From positions 558,001 to 622,000 of the forward strand of contig CAWIOS010000013.1 in the NCBI GenBank assembly GCA_963837815.1: a stretch of DNA of 64,000 bases. The letters are read 5' to 3'. The notes under the pieces are model-generated. The model saw only the letters and a program-made list of their open reading frames with translations. It did no database searches and was not told the DNA's origin. Position 1 is the stretch's first letter, and the number at the start of each line of letters is the position of its first letter. Below are positions 33,572 through 42,044 of this stretch, in pieces. The translations under genes were made by a program, and so were the position numbers. The stretch comes from Fen-1273 sp963837815. Lineage in GTDB: Bacteria; Bacteroidota; Ignavibacteria; UBA10030; UBA6906.

Positions 33572-36500
33572 CTACTGATCGCTCTTGACCCTTCTCAGTT
33601 TATTGAGAAGAACAACACTGCATATCAGTATCATCATCGATCCAACGATTGCACAGACGCCGGCGATTACGTTGTGGGAATGCAAATCCTCCGCGTCAAG
33701 TGCAATGAGTCCCTCATCCCCGCATAATACGAAAGCCCCCCAGTAAAAAGGGTCCGACCTGCCGCCGCGCATCATGTCGAGCTTCGCCAGCCTCAGTGAC
33801 TCTCCCCTTGGATGACCTGCCGTAAGATAGGAATAGAATGACTCCATCAACTGGGCCGTAACCTCGTCGTCGACATTCCACAGGCTCGCGACGACCGTCG
33901 GGACTCCGGAGAGGATTATCGAACTCGTCATCCCTGACAGGTCGGTCCCGGAAGAGATTCTTCCAGTATTGCATCCGCTCAACACCACGAGGTCAGCGTT
34001 CAACTCCATCGAAAGGAAATTGATGGCTCGAAATCCGCCGGACTGCGGTCTGAGCCTGTCCGGCGACAGGATAATCAAAGAGTAAAGCGGCCTCGAATCA
34101 TCAAACTCGACGTGCGCCGCGATATGAAGAATACGGTAATCAGGCGCCTCAGACTGGAACGCTCCCGGAGTGGCATCCCCCTGTGTAAGTATATCCGACC
34201 TTGCGCCGAATATCCGCTTGATTGCAGCCAGCTCACGGTGGACACCCGGGAACGACGGGGTGTATTTCTTATGCACACCGGATGCGGATTCGTCGTCCGA
34301 AGCCCCGGCAATCTCAGTCTTGGGAGGTATTGCGATTGCATCTCCAATCGCCAGCATTATTTTGCCGGCGTGGTGAACATTGTATCGTGCCCTCAATGCC
34401 TGGGATGCGGACAATGCGTAGTTGATTTCAAATGCCTCTATCAGGAACGCGGGATCATGGTTCCCGGCGATGTCGTGATTTCCGGCTCGCCTGGTTACCA
34501 TGAGTTCGAACGGAAAGTTCAGGAGAACTCCATCACTGACTATCGTAAGATGGTCGGCATTTCCGACAAATGGGAGTGCGGGTCTGACCAGAAGTTGAAA
34601 CGCGGAGTGTAGTGCATCAAAATTGAAATCAGCAATTGCAGCGTTCATTATCGGGATCCTGCTTTTCCCTTCAACAAGCACCTTGCTGACACGGCTCATC
34701 AATTGTTTTAGATTGTGGTCTGAAATGCTCACCTCGTAACTTCCGATCGTGTCCTTCCCTACCACGATCACTGACGTGCTCTTCTCGCCCACGACAAATT
34801 CGATAAGAGCCGTCTTCGGACCCGTGAGTGTCTCCTGGATTTCCCGGGCTGAGCACACGTTTGGCTTGAGAAAACTGTACAATCGATCGTTGCATGACCG
34901 CAGTGTATCGAGCGTCCGTTGAAATGACATTTCAAGATGATTCAGCCTGCTTATGAGACTCAGTGAGGAGTGCGCGGTGTTGGCCGGCACAAGAGGCGCC
35001 TTCTCCGATGCCAAAAGGCAGTGGAGGTTTATGATCTCCTGTTGAAGGGACAAGAGACGGGATCTGATCGGGTCGGAGCCCGAATAGTTCTTTTCAACCT
35101 GCGGGATGTTTACGAGCTTTGTATATGAGAGGGCTTTTGCTCGTTCCGCTGCTTCCAATGCCCTGTCCGGCCGCCGAATTGCACAAAGAAGCCGGACGTA
35201 TTCGTGATAATCCCGGACCAACTCGCGATCGATGCACCCCAGCGATATCAGCCGTTCATGCCATAGACCCATCGATTCTGTCGTCGCGATGGCCTTCTCC
35301 CGCCACACGACAGCCGCACCGATCCTGTGATCGCTCTCGGCGAGCATTGACAGTCCCCTCGCACAAATCAGAATCGAAGGTAATTGGCCCAGCCGCGAGC
35401 TCAGTTCATATGCCTGCTCAAGGAGATTCCGTGAAAGGCGGTTCTTTCCCTCTGCCTGATAGAGCAATCCCAGATAAGCTTCGGCATAACACACCTCTCG
35501 GTCATACCCAGATCGAGAAGCAATTGCCAGTTGTTTGTTGAGATGTTCCTTTGCTTCTCTGAACCTCTTTAGCTTGATGAGCGTTCGGCCCAAATGACCG
35601 TGACATACTGCAATATTCCTACTCCAGAAATTGTCGATTGGAACCAGTTCTGTGGCCAACCTGAAATGTCGAACGGACTCCGAGTACGATTCAAGGCCTT
35701 CGTATATGAGGCCAAGACATATATGAATTTGATAGGGTAGTCGTGAGTCAGTTCTCAAAGTTTCGCTTTTTCCCAACGCTTCGATAGCGAACTCAAGCGC
35801 AATATCGTCCGACCCCACGTCATGAAGAGCGCAGGCAATATCAACGAGAGGTCGAATCCGCTCTGTTGATGCCCCCAACTTTGGATAAACTATTTGTTCC
35901 TGATAAGCAGCCTCCAATTCATTATAGAAGTCTCCCATCTCACTGTAAACTTCAAATTGCCTGTCAAGAGCCGCGATAAGCAGTTCTTCGTCTCCCACCT
36001 TCTCAGCGACCATCGCTGCCTGTTTTGAGAATTGAATCGCAAGTTGGTACTCCCCCATCAAGAATCTCACATCTGACATCCTTTTGTAGCCCCACCCTAA
36101 CCACCTCAAGAACCCATATGTTTTGCCGTCACTTATGATCTCCTCTATGGTTTGGATCGCTGAGGGATATCGGTCTCGATTGAAGTGCCCTACAGCGACA
36201 AAGGACTTCAAGAACTCCTTTCCAGTGAAGTCGAGATCCTCGGAGGCATTCGCAATTAGCCCGTTTATCATCCCTGAGACCGAATCGGTCTCGCCTCGGA
36301 GATATGCGGCCGCAACCTGCGCCTGTATGTACCGGCGCTCGCCGGGTCTCTGTGCCAGGGCCTCGTTTAGACAGGACTTAACCCGTTCATAATCCTGCCT
36401 TGTCCAGTAAGCAAGTGCTAGCCCGTACCAGTTGTTTCCGTTCCTGGGATCGCGGTGACAGAGCAAATTGAAGTACCGTGTCGCCGCGTCGATCCCTTCC

Positions 36501-36916
36501 AGCTTTTCGTATGCGTATTCAAGGCCGCGGTAACATTCCGCCGTTGTGTTTCCGGCTTCAATGGCATTGTTGAAATAGACGACAGCCGTCCGGTAATCCT
36601 GCTTACTGTAAAACGCCGTCCCCAGTCCATAGTACACCAACGGGAGTTCCGTTCCGTCCTCCACGCGGGATTCCAGGAACGTGACCGCGCGATCAATGTT
36701 CCCGGCGTACTGCGCAATCTCGGGCAACGTCTCGTAGAGCGAAAGCATATCAGGATGGTCCCGGATCAGCTCAATGCACCTTGACATTGCCTCATCGTAT
36801 CGTTCCTGCCCGATCATCCGGCGAAGAGCCACATAGTCATCGGCAGGCGAAGAAAACGAGGCAGCGGTGCACAGGAGAAGAAATGCGGTGACGGCGTGCA
36901 AGCGAGCGCGCAACAT
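33572..36916 (-). CDS. Membrane-anchored TPR-CHAT (caspase-like) protein
   Basis: The 1114-residue protein starts at the ATG with AGAGGA upstream (36916) and has a signal peptide (LHAVTAFLLLCTAASF). Residues about 30-610 are tetratricopeptide-type repeats (for example LVYYGLGTAFYSKQDYRTAV). The C-terminal part is a CHAT domain with the catalytic dyad His935 in ILHIAAHVEF and Cys982 in LVVLSGCNTG, both intact, plus GVPTVVASLWNVDDEVTAQLM and DPFYWGAFVLCG. A single helix (about 1082-1104) and a basic tail end it. The layout predicts a protease facing the periplasm and held in the inner membrane. It is the third gene after an ECF sigma factor and an anti-sigma-like protein. Confidence 0.9.
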   Translation of the reverse strand: MLRARLHAVTAFLLLCTAASFSSPADDYVALRRMIGQERYDEAMSRCIELIRDHPDMLSLYETLPEIAQYAGNIDRAVTFLESRVEDGTELPLVYYGLGTAFYSKQDYRTAVVYFNNAIEAGNTTAECYRGLEYAYEKLEGIDAATRYFNLLCHRDPRNGNNWYGLALAYWTRQDYERVKSCLNEALAQRPGERRYIQAQVAAAYLRGETDSVSGMINGLIANASEDLDFTGKEFLKSFVAVGHFNRDRYPSAIQTIEEIISDGKTYGFLRWLGWGYKRMSDVRFLMGEYQLAIQFSKQAAMVAEKVGDEELLIAALDRQFEVYSEMGDFYNELEAAYQEQIVYPKLGASTERIRPLVDIACALHDVGSDDIALEFAIEALGKSETLRTDSRLPYQIHICLGLIYEGLESYSESVRHFRLATELVPIDNFWSRNIAVCHGHLGRTLIKLKRFREAKEHLNKQLAIASRSGYDREVCYAEAYLGLLYQAEGKNRLSRNLLEQAYELSSRLGQLPSILICARGLSMLAESDHRIGAAVVWREKAIATTESMGLWHERLISLGCIDRELVRDYHEYVRLLCAIRRPDRALEAAERAKALSYTKLVNIPQVEKNYSGSDPIRSRLLSLQQEIINLHCLLASEKAPLVPANTAHSSLSLISRLNHLEMSFQRTLDTLRSCNDRLYSFLKPNVCSAREIQETLTGPKTALIEFVVGEKSTSVIVVGKDTIGSYEVSISDHNLKQLMSRVSKVLVEGKSRIPIMNAAIADFNFDALHSAFQLLVRPALPFVGNADHLTIVSDGVLLNFPFELMVTRRAGNHDIAGNHDPAFLIEAFEINYALSASQALRARYNVHHAGKIMLAIGDAIAIPPKTEIAGASDDESASGVHKKYTPSFPGVHRELAAIKRIFGARSDILTQGDATPGAFQSEAPDYRILHIAAHVEFDDSRPLYSLIILSPDRLRPQSGGFRAINFLSMELNADLVVLSGCNTGRISSGTDLSGMTSSIILSGVPTVVASLWNVDDEVTAQLMESFYSYLTAGHPRGESLRLAKLDMMRGGRSDPFYWGAFVLCGDEGLIALDAEDLHSHNVIAGVCAIVGSMMILICSVVLLNKLRRVKSDQ

Positions 36917-36938
36917 GTGAGTTCCTCTGCTGGGAGGT

Positions 36939-37748
36939 TCAGGGGGTAAGCGCGTGTATCCTTTCAATCATCTGCATCGCTTCATCGCATCTCGGGCCGT
37001 TGAGCGATCGGACGGCATCGAGTTCCACGATCGCCTCCGAGGGTTTGTTGATCATGAGAAACCCCTTTGCCCGCAGGAATCTTGACTCTTCGAGCAGTCG
37101 CCGATTTGTCGACCGGCCTATGGCTGACGAGAGATGCCGGAGCGCCTCAGAGACGAGAGCGGCATCGTAGGTCTGAAACAGGGCGAAGTAGCGTCGTTTT
37201 GACGCGATAAGGCAGACCGCTCCGGCGGTATAGTGAACGTACGGCGCGAGATCGTCACCCGGTTCCAATCTGAGGTGTCGATCGAGCAACGAAAGAGACT
37301 TCGAATACTCGCCGTGCGTAAAGCACACATACGCCCCGGCAATATCCGAGTTGTCCGCACCCCGGGCGTTCCAGGAAAACGCAGTCCTGTCAATCCCCGT
37401 AAGCTCATCCAGCCTGTTTCCTGACACGATGTTAATGGATGCAATGATCCCCAGTGCCGCGACGAGGGAACCAAACGCGCCGGCAGGATAAAGAAACGGA
37501 TGGCTCCCGATTCTCTCAATGATCGATCCCACGGCACGGGAAAGAAACGACTTCCTGTAAGTGACGGGCGTTTTGAACATGCTGCTCTGCGGGTCGGCCG
37601 CCTCATTCATCAGGTCGACAACAAGATCGAGTTCCTCCGACGCCCGCGGATCCTTCTCAATGGACTCCAGCAACCCGAGGGATTCCGCAGGCGTAAGTTT
37701 TCCGAGCGCGAAATCGATGATTGTGCTGCTCTGAATTCGCTTTGCCAT
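36939..37748 (-). CDS. Single-span anti-sigma-like protein with helical C-terminal domain
   Basis: A 269-residue protein. Residues 1-80 are polar and helical (IIDFALGKLTPAESLGLL...DPRASEELDLVVDLM), resembling the N-terminal part of anti-sigma factors but without a zinc HxxxCxxC motif. One helix follows (about 85-109, YPAGAFGSLVAALGIIASIN), then a C-terminal domain of TPR-like helices outside the membrane. The position directly after a sigma factor gene (51 bp) supports an anti-sigma role. The ATG at 37748 has AGGAG 11 nt upstream; a GTG three codons earlier is possible. It ends 22 bp before the TPR-CHAT gene. Confidence 0.7.
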   Translation of the reverse strand: MAKRIQSSTIIDFALGKLTPAESLGLLESIEKDPRASEELDLVVDLMNEAADPQSSMFKTPVTYRKSFLSRAVGSIIERIGSHPFLYPAGAFGSLVAALGIIASINIVSGNRLDELTGIDRTAFSWNARGADNSDIAGAYVCFTHGEYSKSLSLLDRHLRLEPGDDLAPYVHYTAGAVCLIASKRRYFALFQTYDAALVSEALRHLSSAIGRSTNRRLLEESRFLRAKGFLMINKPSEAIVELDAVRSLNGPRCDEAMQMIERIHALTP

Positions 37749-37799
37749 TGGAGTCACCGCTCCTGTGTATGATCGATATGGTTCAACGAATGTTGAAGT

Positions 37800-38342
37800 T
37801 CAGAATCCACTGCGATGGAGTTTCTTCCTGATCTTCCTCAGAATTGCATCTTCTCGGCTCTTCACGGTCGATATCGGCATGTCAAGGAACTCGCCCACCT
37901 GCGCGAGCGTGAACCCGGAGAAAAAACGCATCTTGAGTATGTTGAAATCTTTCCGGGTAAGGCTCCCCACCGCAACGCAAAGGGATTCTCTGAGCCTTCC
38001 TGCATCCCCGGCATATTCGTCCGGCAGTATCGCGAACCGAACCTCTGTATCCTCCTGCCAGGCCGTTTTCCTGCCGTTGCGGGCTCTAACCACTTTCACC
38101 CTGTTGAAGACACTTTTCGCGACATAGTTTCTGACGTGATCCAGCGATTCAAACTCCCGCCGGGGCTCGCAGAGTATCCCGGCGATGATCGACTGGACAA
38201 CGTCCTTGGATTCGTCTTCCGAGAGTCCGGAAGTTTTTGCCAGGTTTGTCCAAAGCCCGAAATACTTCCGATATGCGGCTGACCACATCGCCTTTACCGC
38301 AGGGAGCGGCTCTGGATCCCTCGTGGGAGTTTTCTCAAACAT
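37800..38342 (-). CDS. ECF-type RNA polymerase sigma factor
   Basis: A 180-residue sigma70-family protein with region 2 (YFGLWTNLAKTSGLSEDESKDVVQSII and LDHVRNYVAKSVFNRVKVVRAR, about residues 25-90) and region 4 (LTRKDFNILKMRFFSGFTLAQVGEFLDMPISTVKSREDAILRKIRKKL, about 127-175); each is quoted in outline only. The spacing and size are those of ECF sigma factors. The ATG at 38342 is chosen; GTG two codons upstream is possible. It heads a three-gene unit with the anti-sigma-like and TPR-CHAT genes and is divergent from the lipoprotein/PorV operon. Confidence 0.9.
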   Translation of the reverse strand: MFEKTPTRDPEPLPAVKAMWSAAYRKYFGLWTNLAKTSGLSEDESKDVVQSIIAGILCEPRREFESLDHVRNYVAKSVFNRVKVVRARNGRKTAWQEDTEVRFAILPDEYAGDAGRLRESLCVAVGSLTRKDFNILKMRFFSGFTLAQVGEFLDMPISTVKSREDAILRKIRKKLHRSGF

Positions 38343-38557
38343 GCGCACCGCTCTCTTAACCGGATTCGGGATCGAGAGTTTTCAGGATTTGGTTTTGCCT
38401 GTGAACGCTGCGGGATGATACGCAACAGTATTTCCACAAACAACGCTTGCCGTTGCGGAAACCCTTCTATGGCGGCAGCCTTGACATTCGTCCTCCATTT
38501 TCTTATGATTAATAGATAATTCTTCTCCCCTCCAACCTGGATAACGGCTATCGAAGC

Positions 38558-38601
38558 GTTGGTACTTATAAACCCAGTCCACGTATAAGTCTTACCAACG
38601 T
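38558..38601. promoter_or_regulatory. Large interrupted inverted repeat in the sigma/lipoprotein divergent region
   Basis: CGTTGGT-ACTTATA (38558-38571) and TATAAGT-CTT-ACCAACG (38585-38601) pair over 14 bp with a 3-nt bulge. The right arm ends 5 bp before the lipoprotein ATG, so it could be an operator or a hairpin over the ribosome site. Confidence 0.55.
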
Positions 38602-38606
38602 TTCCG

Positions 38607-39521
38607 ATGCATTCAATCCCGCGAGTCACCAAACCATTTCTCAACCCGGTTTGGCTCACATCCTCAACCCTGTTGCACACCGCACGGGGGATCCTCCGCC
38701 TTCAGTCGCCCCTAACGCGATTGATCGCGCCGTTGTTCGCGCTTGCCGTAATCGCCGGATGCACAAAACAATCTGGAGGCGTGATCGACCCGACAGGTGC
38801 TCCCCCGTTTATGAAGGGTGCGGCAGTGTCCCCGGACTCAGTCAGGATGACGTCACTCCCCCAGTCGAACGGAATCCTCACCGTGACAGTGCGCGCCCGG
38901 GCCGCCCTTTCCACCCCCCAGGGTGGGAGCGGCATTGCCGCCGTGAGTGTGGCGGTCATACCTTCGGGTGCCACTGACCCGCTCCTGACTGTCACAATGC
39001 ACGACGACGGCGTTTCTCCGGACTCGATCGCCGGCGACGGCATTTATTCGGCCCTTGTCCAATTCACGATCCCCCGGTCCGCATCCGGAATCTATATCCT
39101 GAAATTTGTTGCAACGGACAACCAGGGATTCGAAAGCAATACGGAGGAAGCCGCCCTGTTCATGATCAGGGACAGCCACGCCCCGGTGCTGTCGAATCTC
39201 GTTGCGCCCGATTCTGTCCTGGTGCCCGTCGGGGGGAGCGCAACAATATCGCTTTACATTAGAGCGACGGACGTTGATGGCCAGGCAGACATCAGCCAGG
39301 TGTTTTTCCGCAGCCTGGATTCCAGCGATCCCACGCAGAAGTTCATAATGAACAATGACGGATCCGCTCCGGGCTCAGTTCCCGGTGACAGCACGTATGC
39401 GATTATCGTCAAGGCAACGGACAGTCCGACTATCCGAAAAACGTACAGGTTTGCGTTTCAGGCCGTCAACAGCTTCGGCGACACAAGTGCGACGATCCTC
39501 CACAGTGTCACACTGTACTGA
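38607..39521 (+). CDS. Lipoprotein with repeated Ig-like (choice-of-anchor type) domains
   Basis: A secreted protein with a lipobox LAVIAGC (Cys52 if the ATG at 38607 is used). The signal sequence is preceded by an unusually long N-terminus, and a TTG near codon 23 may be the true start. The mature part has two beta-rich domains, each with the pattern DDG-x-SPDS-x-AGDG-x-YS or NDGSAPGSVPGDSTYA, which binds calcium-like in related surface proteins. It is first in a four-gene operon with a sorting-domain protein and two PorV-like proteins. A role at the cell surface is likely; the ligand is unknown. Confidence 0.8.
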   Translation: MHSIPRVTKPFLNPVWLTSSTLLHTARGILRLQSPLTRLIAPLFALAVIAGCTKQSGGVIDPTGAPPFMKGAAVSPDSVRMTSLPQSNGILTVTVRARAALSTPQGGSGIAAVSVAVIPSGATDPLLTVTMHDDGVSPDSIAGDGIYSALVQFTIPRSASGIYILKFVATDNQGFESNTEEAALFMIRDSHAPVLSNLVAPDSVLVPVGGSATISLYIRATDVDGQADISQVFFRSLDSSDPTQKFIMNNDGSAPGSVPGDSTYAIIVKATDSPTIRKTYRFAFQAVNSFGDTSATILHSVTLY

Positions 39522-39524
39522 ACC

Positions 39525-41078
39525 ATGAAGAGATTCCCTCCAATAGTAATACTCCTCTCCCTCCTCTTTTTGCGACTTTTTTCGACGGAGGTTTGCGCCC
39601 AGACCAGGCTGCTAGCAACCCCGTCACTCTCGGCAAAGACCGACATCACGCAATCTCAGATTCCGAGCAACTCCGTTTCACAGATATTGACCCGGGGCAC
39701 GCTCCTCTGGATCGGCACGGGCAAAGGCGGCGCGCGATCCTTCGACGGCGGGAGAACGTTTGTGAGCTACCGAACCGTGCCTCAATTCGCGCAACCCGGG
39801 ATCTATGCCATGGACGTGAAGGGAGATACCGTGTGGTATGCGACGGGATACGTCGAGCAGACCGAGGCGGCGGGGAACGTACAGACAGGGGCCGGGTACA
39901 CTTTCTCCTTCGATAACGGGGCGACATGGCACTCCGCCGGGCAGCCGCTCGACAGTCCATCTGACTCCATCGTGATGTACGGCGCGAATCGGATCAACTT
40001 TCTCCCCATTACGGTGCCTGAACAGAATGTGACGTTCCGCATAGATGTGGCGGACAGCGCGGTCTGGGTGGCAAGCTGGTCGAGCGGACTCCGCAAAACA
40101 ACCGACAACGGGGCAACGTGGAAACGTATCGTCCTTCCCTCCGATTCGCTCGGCAGCATCTCGCCGAACGACTCGCTGGCCGGCTACATCGTCGATCCGC
40201 GGCTCAACAACAATTTCCTCCTCTTTTCCGTGTATGTCGAGAGCCCTTCGGTTGTCTGGGCAGGGAGCGCGGGAGGGATCAACCGGTCTCCCGACGGAGG
40301 GGTGAGCTGGTCGAAGTTCACCGCCACGAACGAATTGAACCATATGCTCGCCAACTGGGTCATCGCAATCAGGGGGCAGCGCCGCCCGGCGGGTACGCGA
40401 ATCTGGACTGCGAATTGGCCGGCGGCCACGACGGGCGAGACCTATTCCGTGAGCTTCACGGACGACTCGGGGCAGACGTGGAAAAATTCGCTCATCGGCA
40501 TTAAAGCGTACGATTTTGGGTTCAAGGACTCTATCGTGTACGTTGCCGCTGATCAGGGGCTCTTTCGCTCCTCCGATGGCGGCGTTTCCTGGGAGATGTC
40601 GGGATCAATTGCAGACCCGGTGCGTGGCAATGTGATTACCTCCACATCGTTCTTTGCCGCCGGCGTCATCGCGGACACTGTATTTGCCGGAAACGCCGAT
40701 GGCATGGTCAGAACGGTCGACAACGCTTCAAATCTCTTCGGCGAAAAATGGGACGTGCTCAGGACCAGTCAGCCTGTCGGCTCTCCTGCGTCGACATATT
40801 CCTACCCGAATCCGTTTTCGCCGAGGCGCGAAATCGTGCGATTGCACTATAACATCGGCCAGCCTTCGACAATCGTGACGATCGAGGTGTTTGACTTCGG
40901 GATGAACAGGATCAGGACGGTGCTCCGGGATGCTCCGCGTTCCGGTGCGCAGGAACGCGACGAGGTATGGGACGGACGCGATCAATCGGGGTCGTTTGTC
41001 CCCAACGGAGTCTATTTCTACAGGGTGACAGTCGGCGGCGGCGATCCTGCGTGGGGGAAAGTGATGGTCATACAATGA
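39525..41078 (+). CDS. Secreted beta-propeller-like protein with type-A C-terminal sorting domain
   Basis: A 517-residue exported protein (signal peptide LLSLLFLRLFSTEVCA). Residues 30-420 contain repeated BNR/sialidase-type blocks (TTDNGATWKRI, SPDGGVSWSKF, TDDSGQTWKNS, SSDGGVSWEMS), which usually form a beta-propeller. From residue 427 (YPNPFSP) to the end it carries a FlgD-like Ig sorting domain with VWDGRDQSGSFVPNGVYFYRV, as in substrates of the type IX secretion system or of related FCB export routes. It starts 3 bp after the lipoprotein stop, and its own stop overlaps the next start by 4 bp. Confidence 0.87.
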   Translation: MKRFPPIVILLSLLFLRLFSTEVCAQTRLLATPSLSAKTDITQSQIPSNSVSQILTRGTLLWIGTGKGGARSFDGGRTFVSYRTVPQFAQPGIYAMDVKGDTVWYATGYVEQTEAAGNVQTGAGYTFSFDNGATWHSAGQPLDSPSDSIVMYGANRINFLPITVPEQNVTFRIDVADSAVWVASWSSGLRKTTDNGATWKRIVLPSDSLGSISPNDSLAGYIVDPRLNNNFLLFSVYVESPSVVWAGSAGGINRSPDGGVSWSKFTATNELNHMLANWVIAIRGQRRPAGTRIWTANWPAATTGETYSVSFTDDSGQTWKNSLIGIKAYDFGFKDSIVYVAADQGLFRSSDGGVSWEMSGSIADPVRGNVITSTSFFAAGVIADTVFAGNADGMVRTVDNASNLFGEKWDVLRTSQPVGSPASTYSYPNPFSPRREIVRLHYNIGQPSTIVTIEVFDFGMNRIRTVLRDAPRSGAQERDEVWDGRDQSGSFVPNGVYFYRVTVGGGDPAWGKVMVIQ

Positions 41079-42025
41079 CACGCCGCCTCGGGACCTCGAT
41101 GATAATGACGCTGATCGCAGGATCCGCCGCCCTGGCCCAGATCGGGGGAGCACCCGGTTCATACAGCCGCATGGGATTCGGTGCGCGCGGCATGGGAATG
41201 GGCAATGCCATGACCGCAGTCATCTCCGGAGACGTGAGCGGGTATTACAATCCGGCGGTGATCCCTCTTGCCCCGTACCGCGATATTTCCGGTTCGTTCG
41301 GCCTGCTGAGTCTTGACAGGAGCCTTAACTTCATCGGGTTTACGGAGACTCTCCCTCCCGATGCCGGAGTTTCCGCAGGCCTGATCAATGCCGGGGTGAG
41401 CAATATCGATGGGAGAGACGAGGACGGCGTACAGACCGGGTTGATGAAGACCTCAGAGGATCAGTTGTTTCTCGGGTTCGGGCTGAAGTTCCAGAGCGGA
41501 TTCAGCTTCGGCCTGAACCTGAAAGTCCTTTATTATCACCTGTATACTGATTTCACCTCTGTCACGGCGGGTCTGGATTTCGGCGTGATGTACCGCGCGA
41601 ACAGCGCATTGACGTTCGGGGTTACGGTGAAGGACGTTAATTCGAAATACAAATGGGATTCGACTCCCCTGTATTCAGACCAGGGAACCACGTCCGAGGA
41701 CCCTTTCCCGCTCCTCGTGACCGGCGGGGCGGCGTGGATGCTCCCGGACAGCATCGGGCTCATTTCGTCGGACATCGAATTCAGCAATGTCAACACCGCC
41801 TTTCTCCGCGTCGGCGCCGAGATACCGGTAGTCCGCGAGCTGACGCTCCGCGCAGGAATCGATCGGATCGATCTGAAACAGAAAGGGACGGGAGCCAGCC
41901 CCGCATTTGGATTCACGATAACGCGGGCGCTCGGTGACTGGACTCCGTCGGTGACGTACGTGTACGTCGTGGAACCGTTTGCGCCAAGCGGTATGCACGT
42001 GATAACACTGGGCGTCATATTCTGA
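41075..42025 (+). CDS. PorV/PorQ-family outer-membrane protein, first copy
   Basis: The ATG at 41075 overlaps the stop of the sorting-domain gene (ATGA), giving a 316-residue protein with signal peptide MIMTLIAGSAALA. MGFGARGMGMGNAMTAVISGDVSGYYNPAVIPL is the family's N-terminal signature (quoted over its ends only), followed by beta strands that end in an aromatic-poor VITLGVIF. PorV-type proteins are 14-stranded FadL-like barrels; in type IX secretion they shuttle cargo from the translocon to the attachment complex. It is directly coupled to the likely cargo. Confidence 0.86.
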   Translation: MTRRLGTSMIMTLIAGSAALAQIGGAPGSYSRMGFGARGMGMGNAMTAVISGDVSGYYNPAVIPLAPYRDISGSFGLLSLDRSLNFIGFTETLPPDAGVSAGLINAGVSNIDGRDEDGVQTGLMKTSEDQLFLGFGLKFQSGFSFGLNLKVLYYHLYTDFTSVTAGLDFGVMYRANSALTFGVTVKDVNSKYKWDSTPLYSDQGTTSEDPFPLLVTGGAAWMLPDSIGLISSDIEFSNVNTAFLRVGAEIPVVRELTLRAGIDRIDLKQKGTGASPAFGFTITRALGDWTPSVTYVYVVEPFAPSGMHVITLGVIF

Positions 42026-42044
42026 ACAGACGTTGACAATCGCC

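Noticed and set aside
33572..38342. Type III-E CRISPR (Craspase) locus
   Set aside because: There is no gRAMP/Cas7-11 protein, no array and no cas gene; the TPR-CHAT protein is exported. Only the TPR-CHAT/sigma association is shared.
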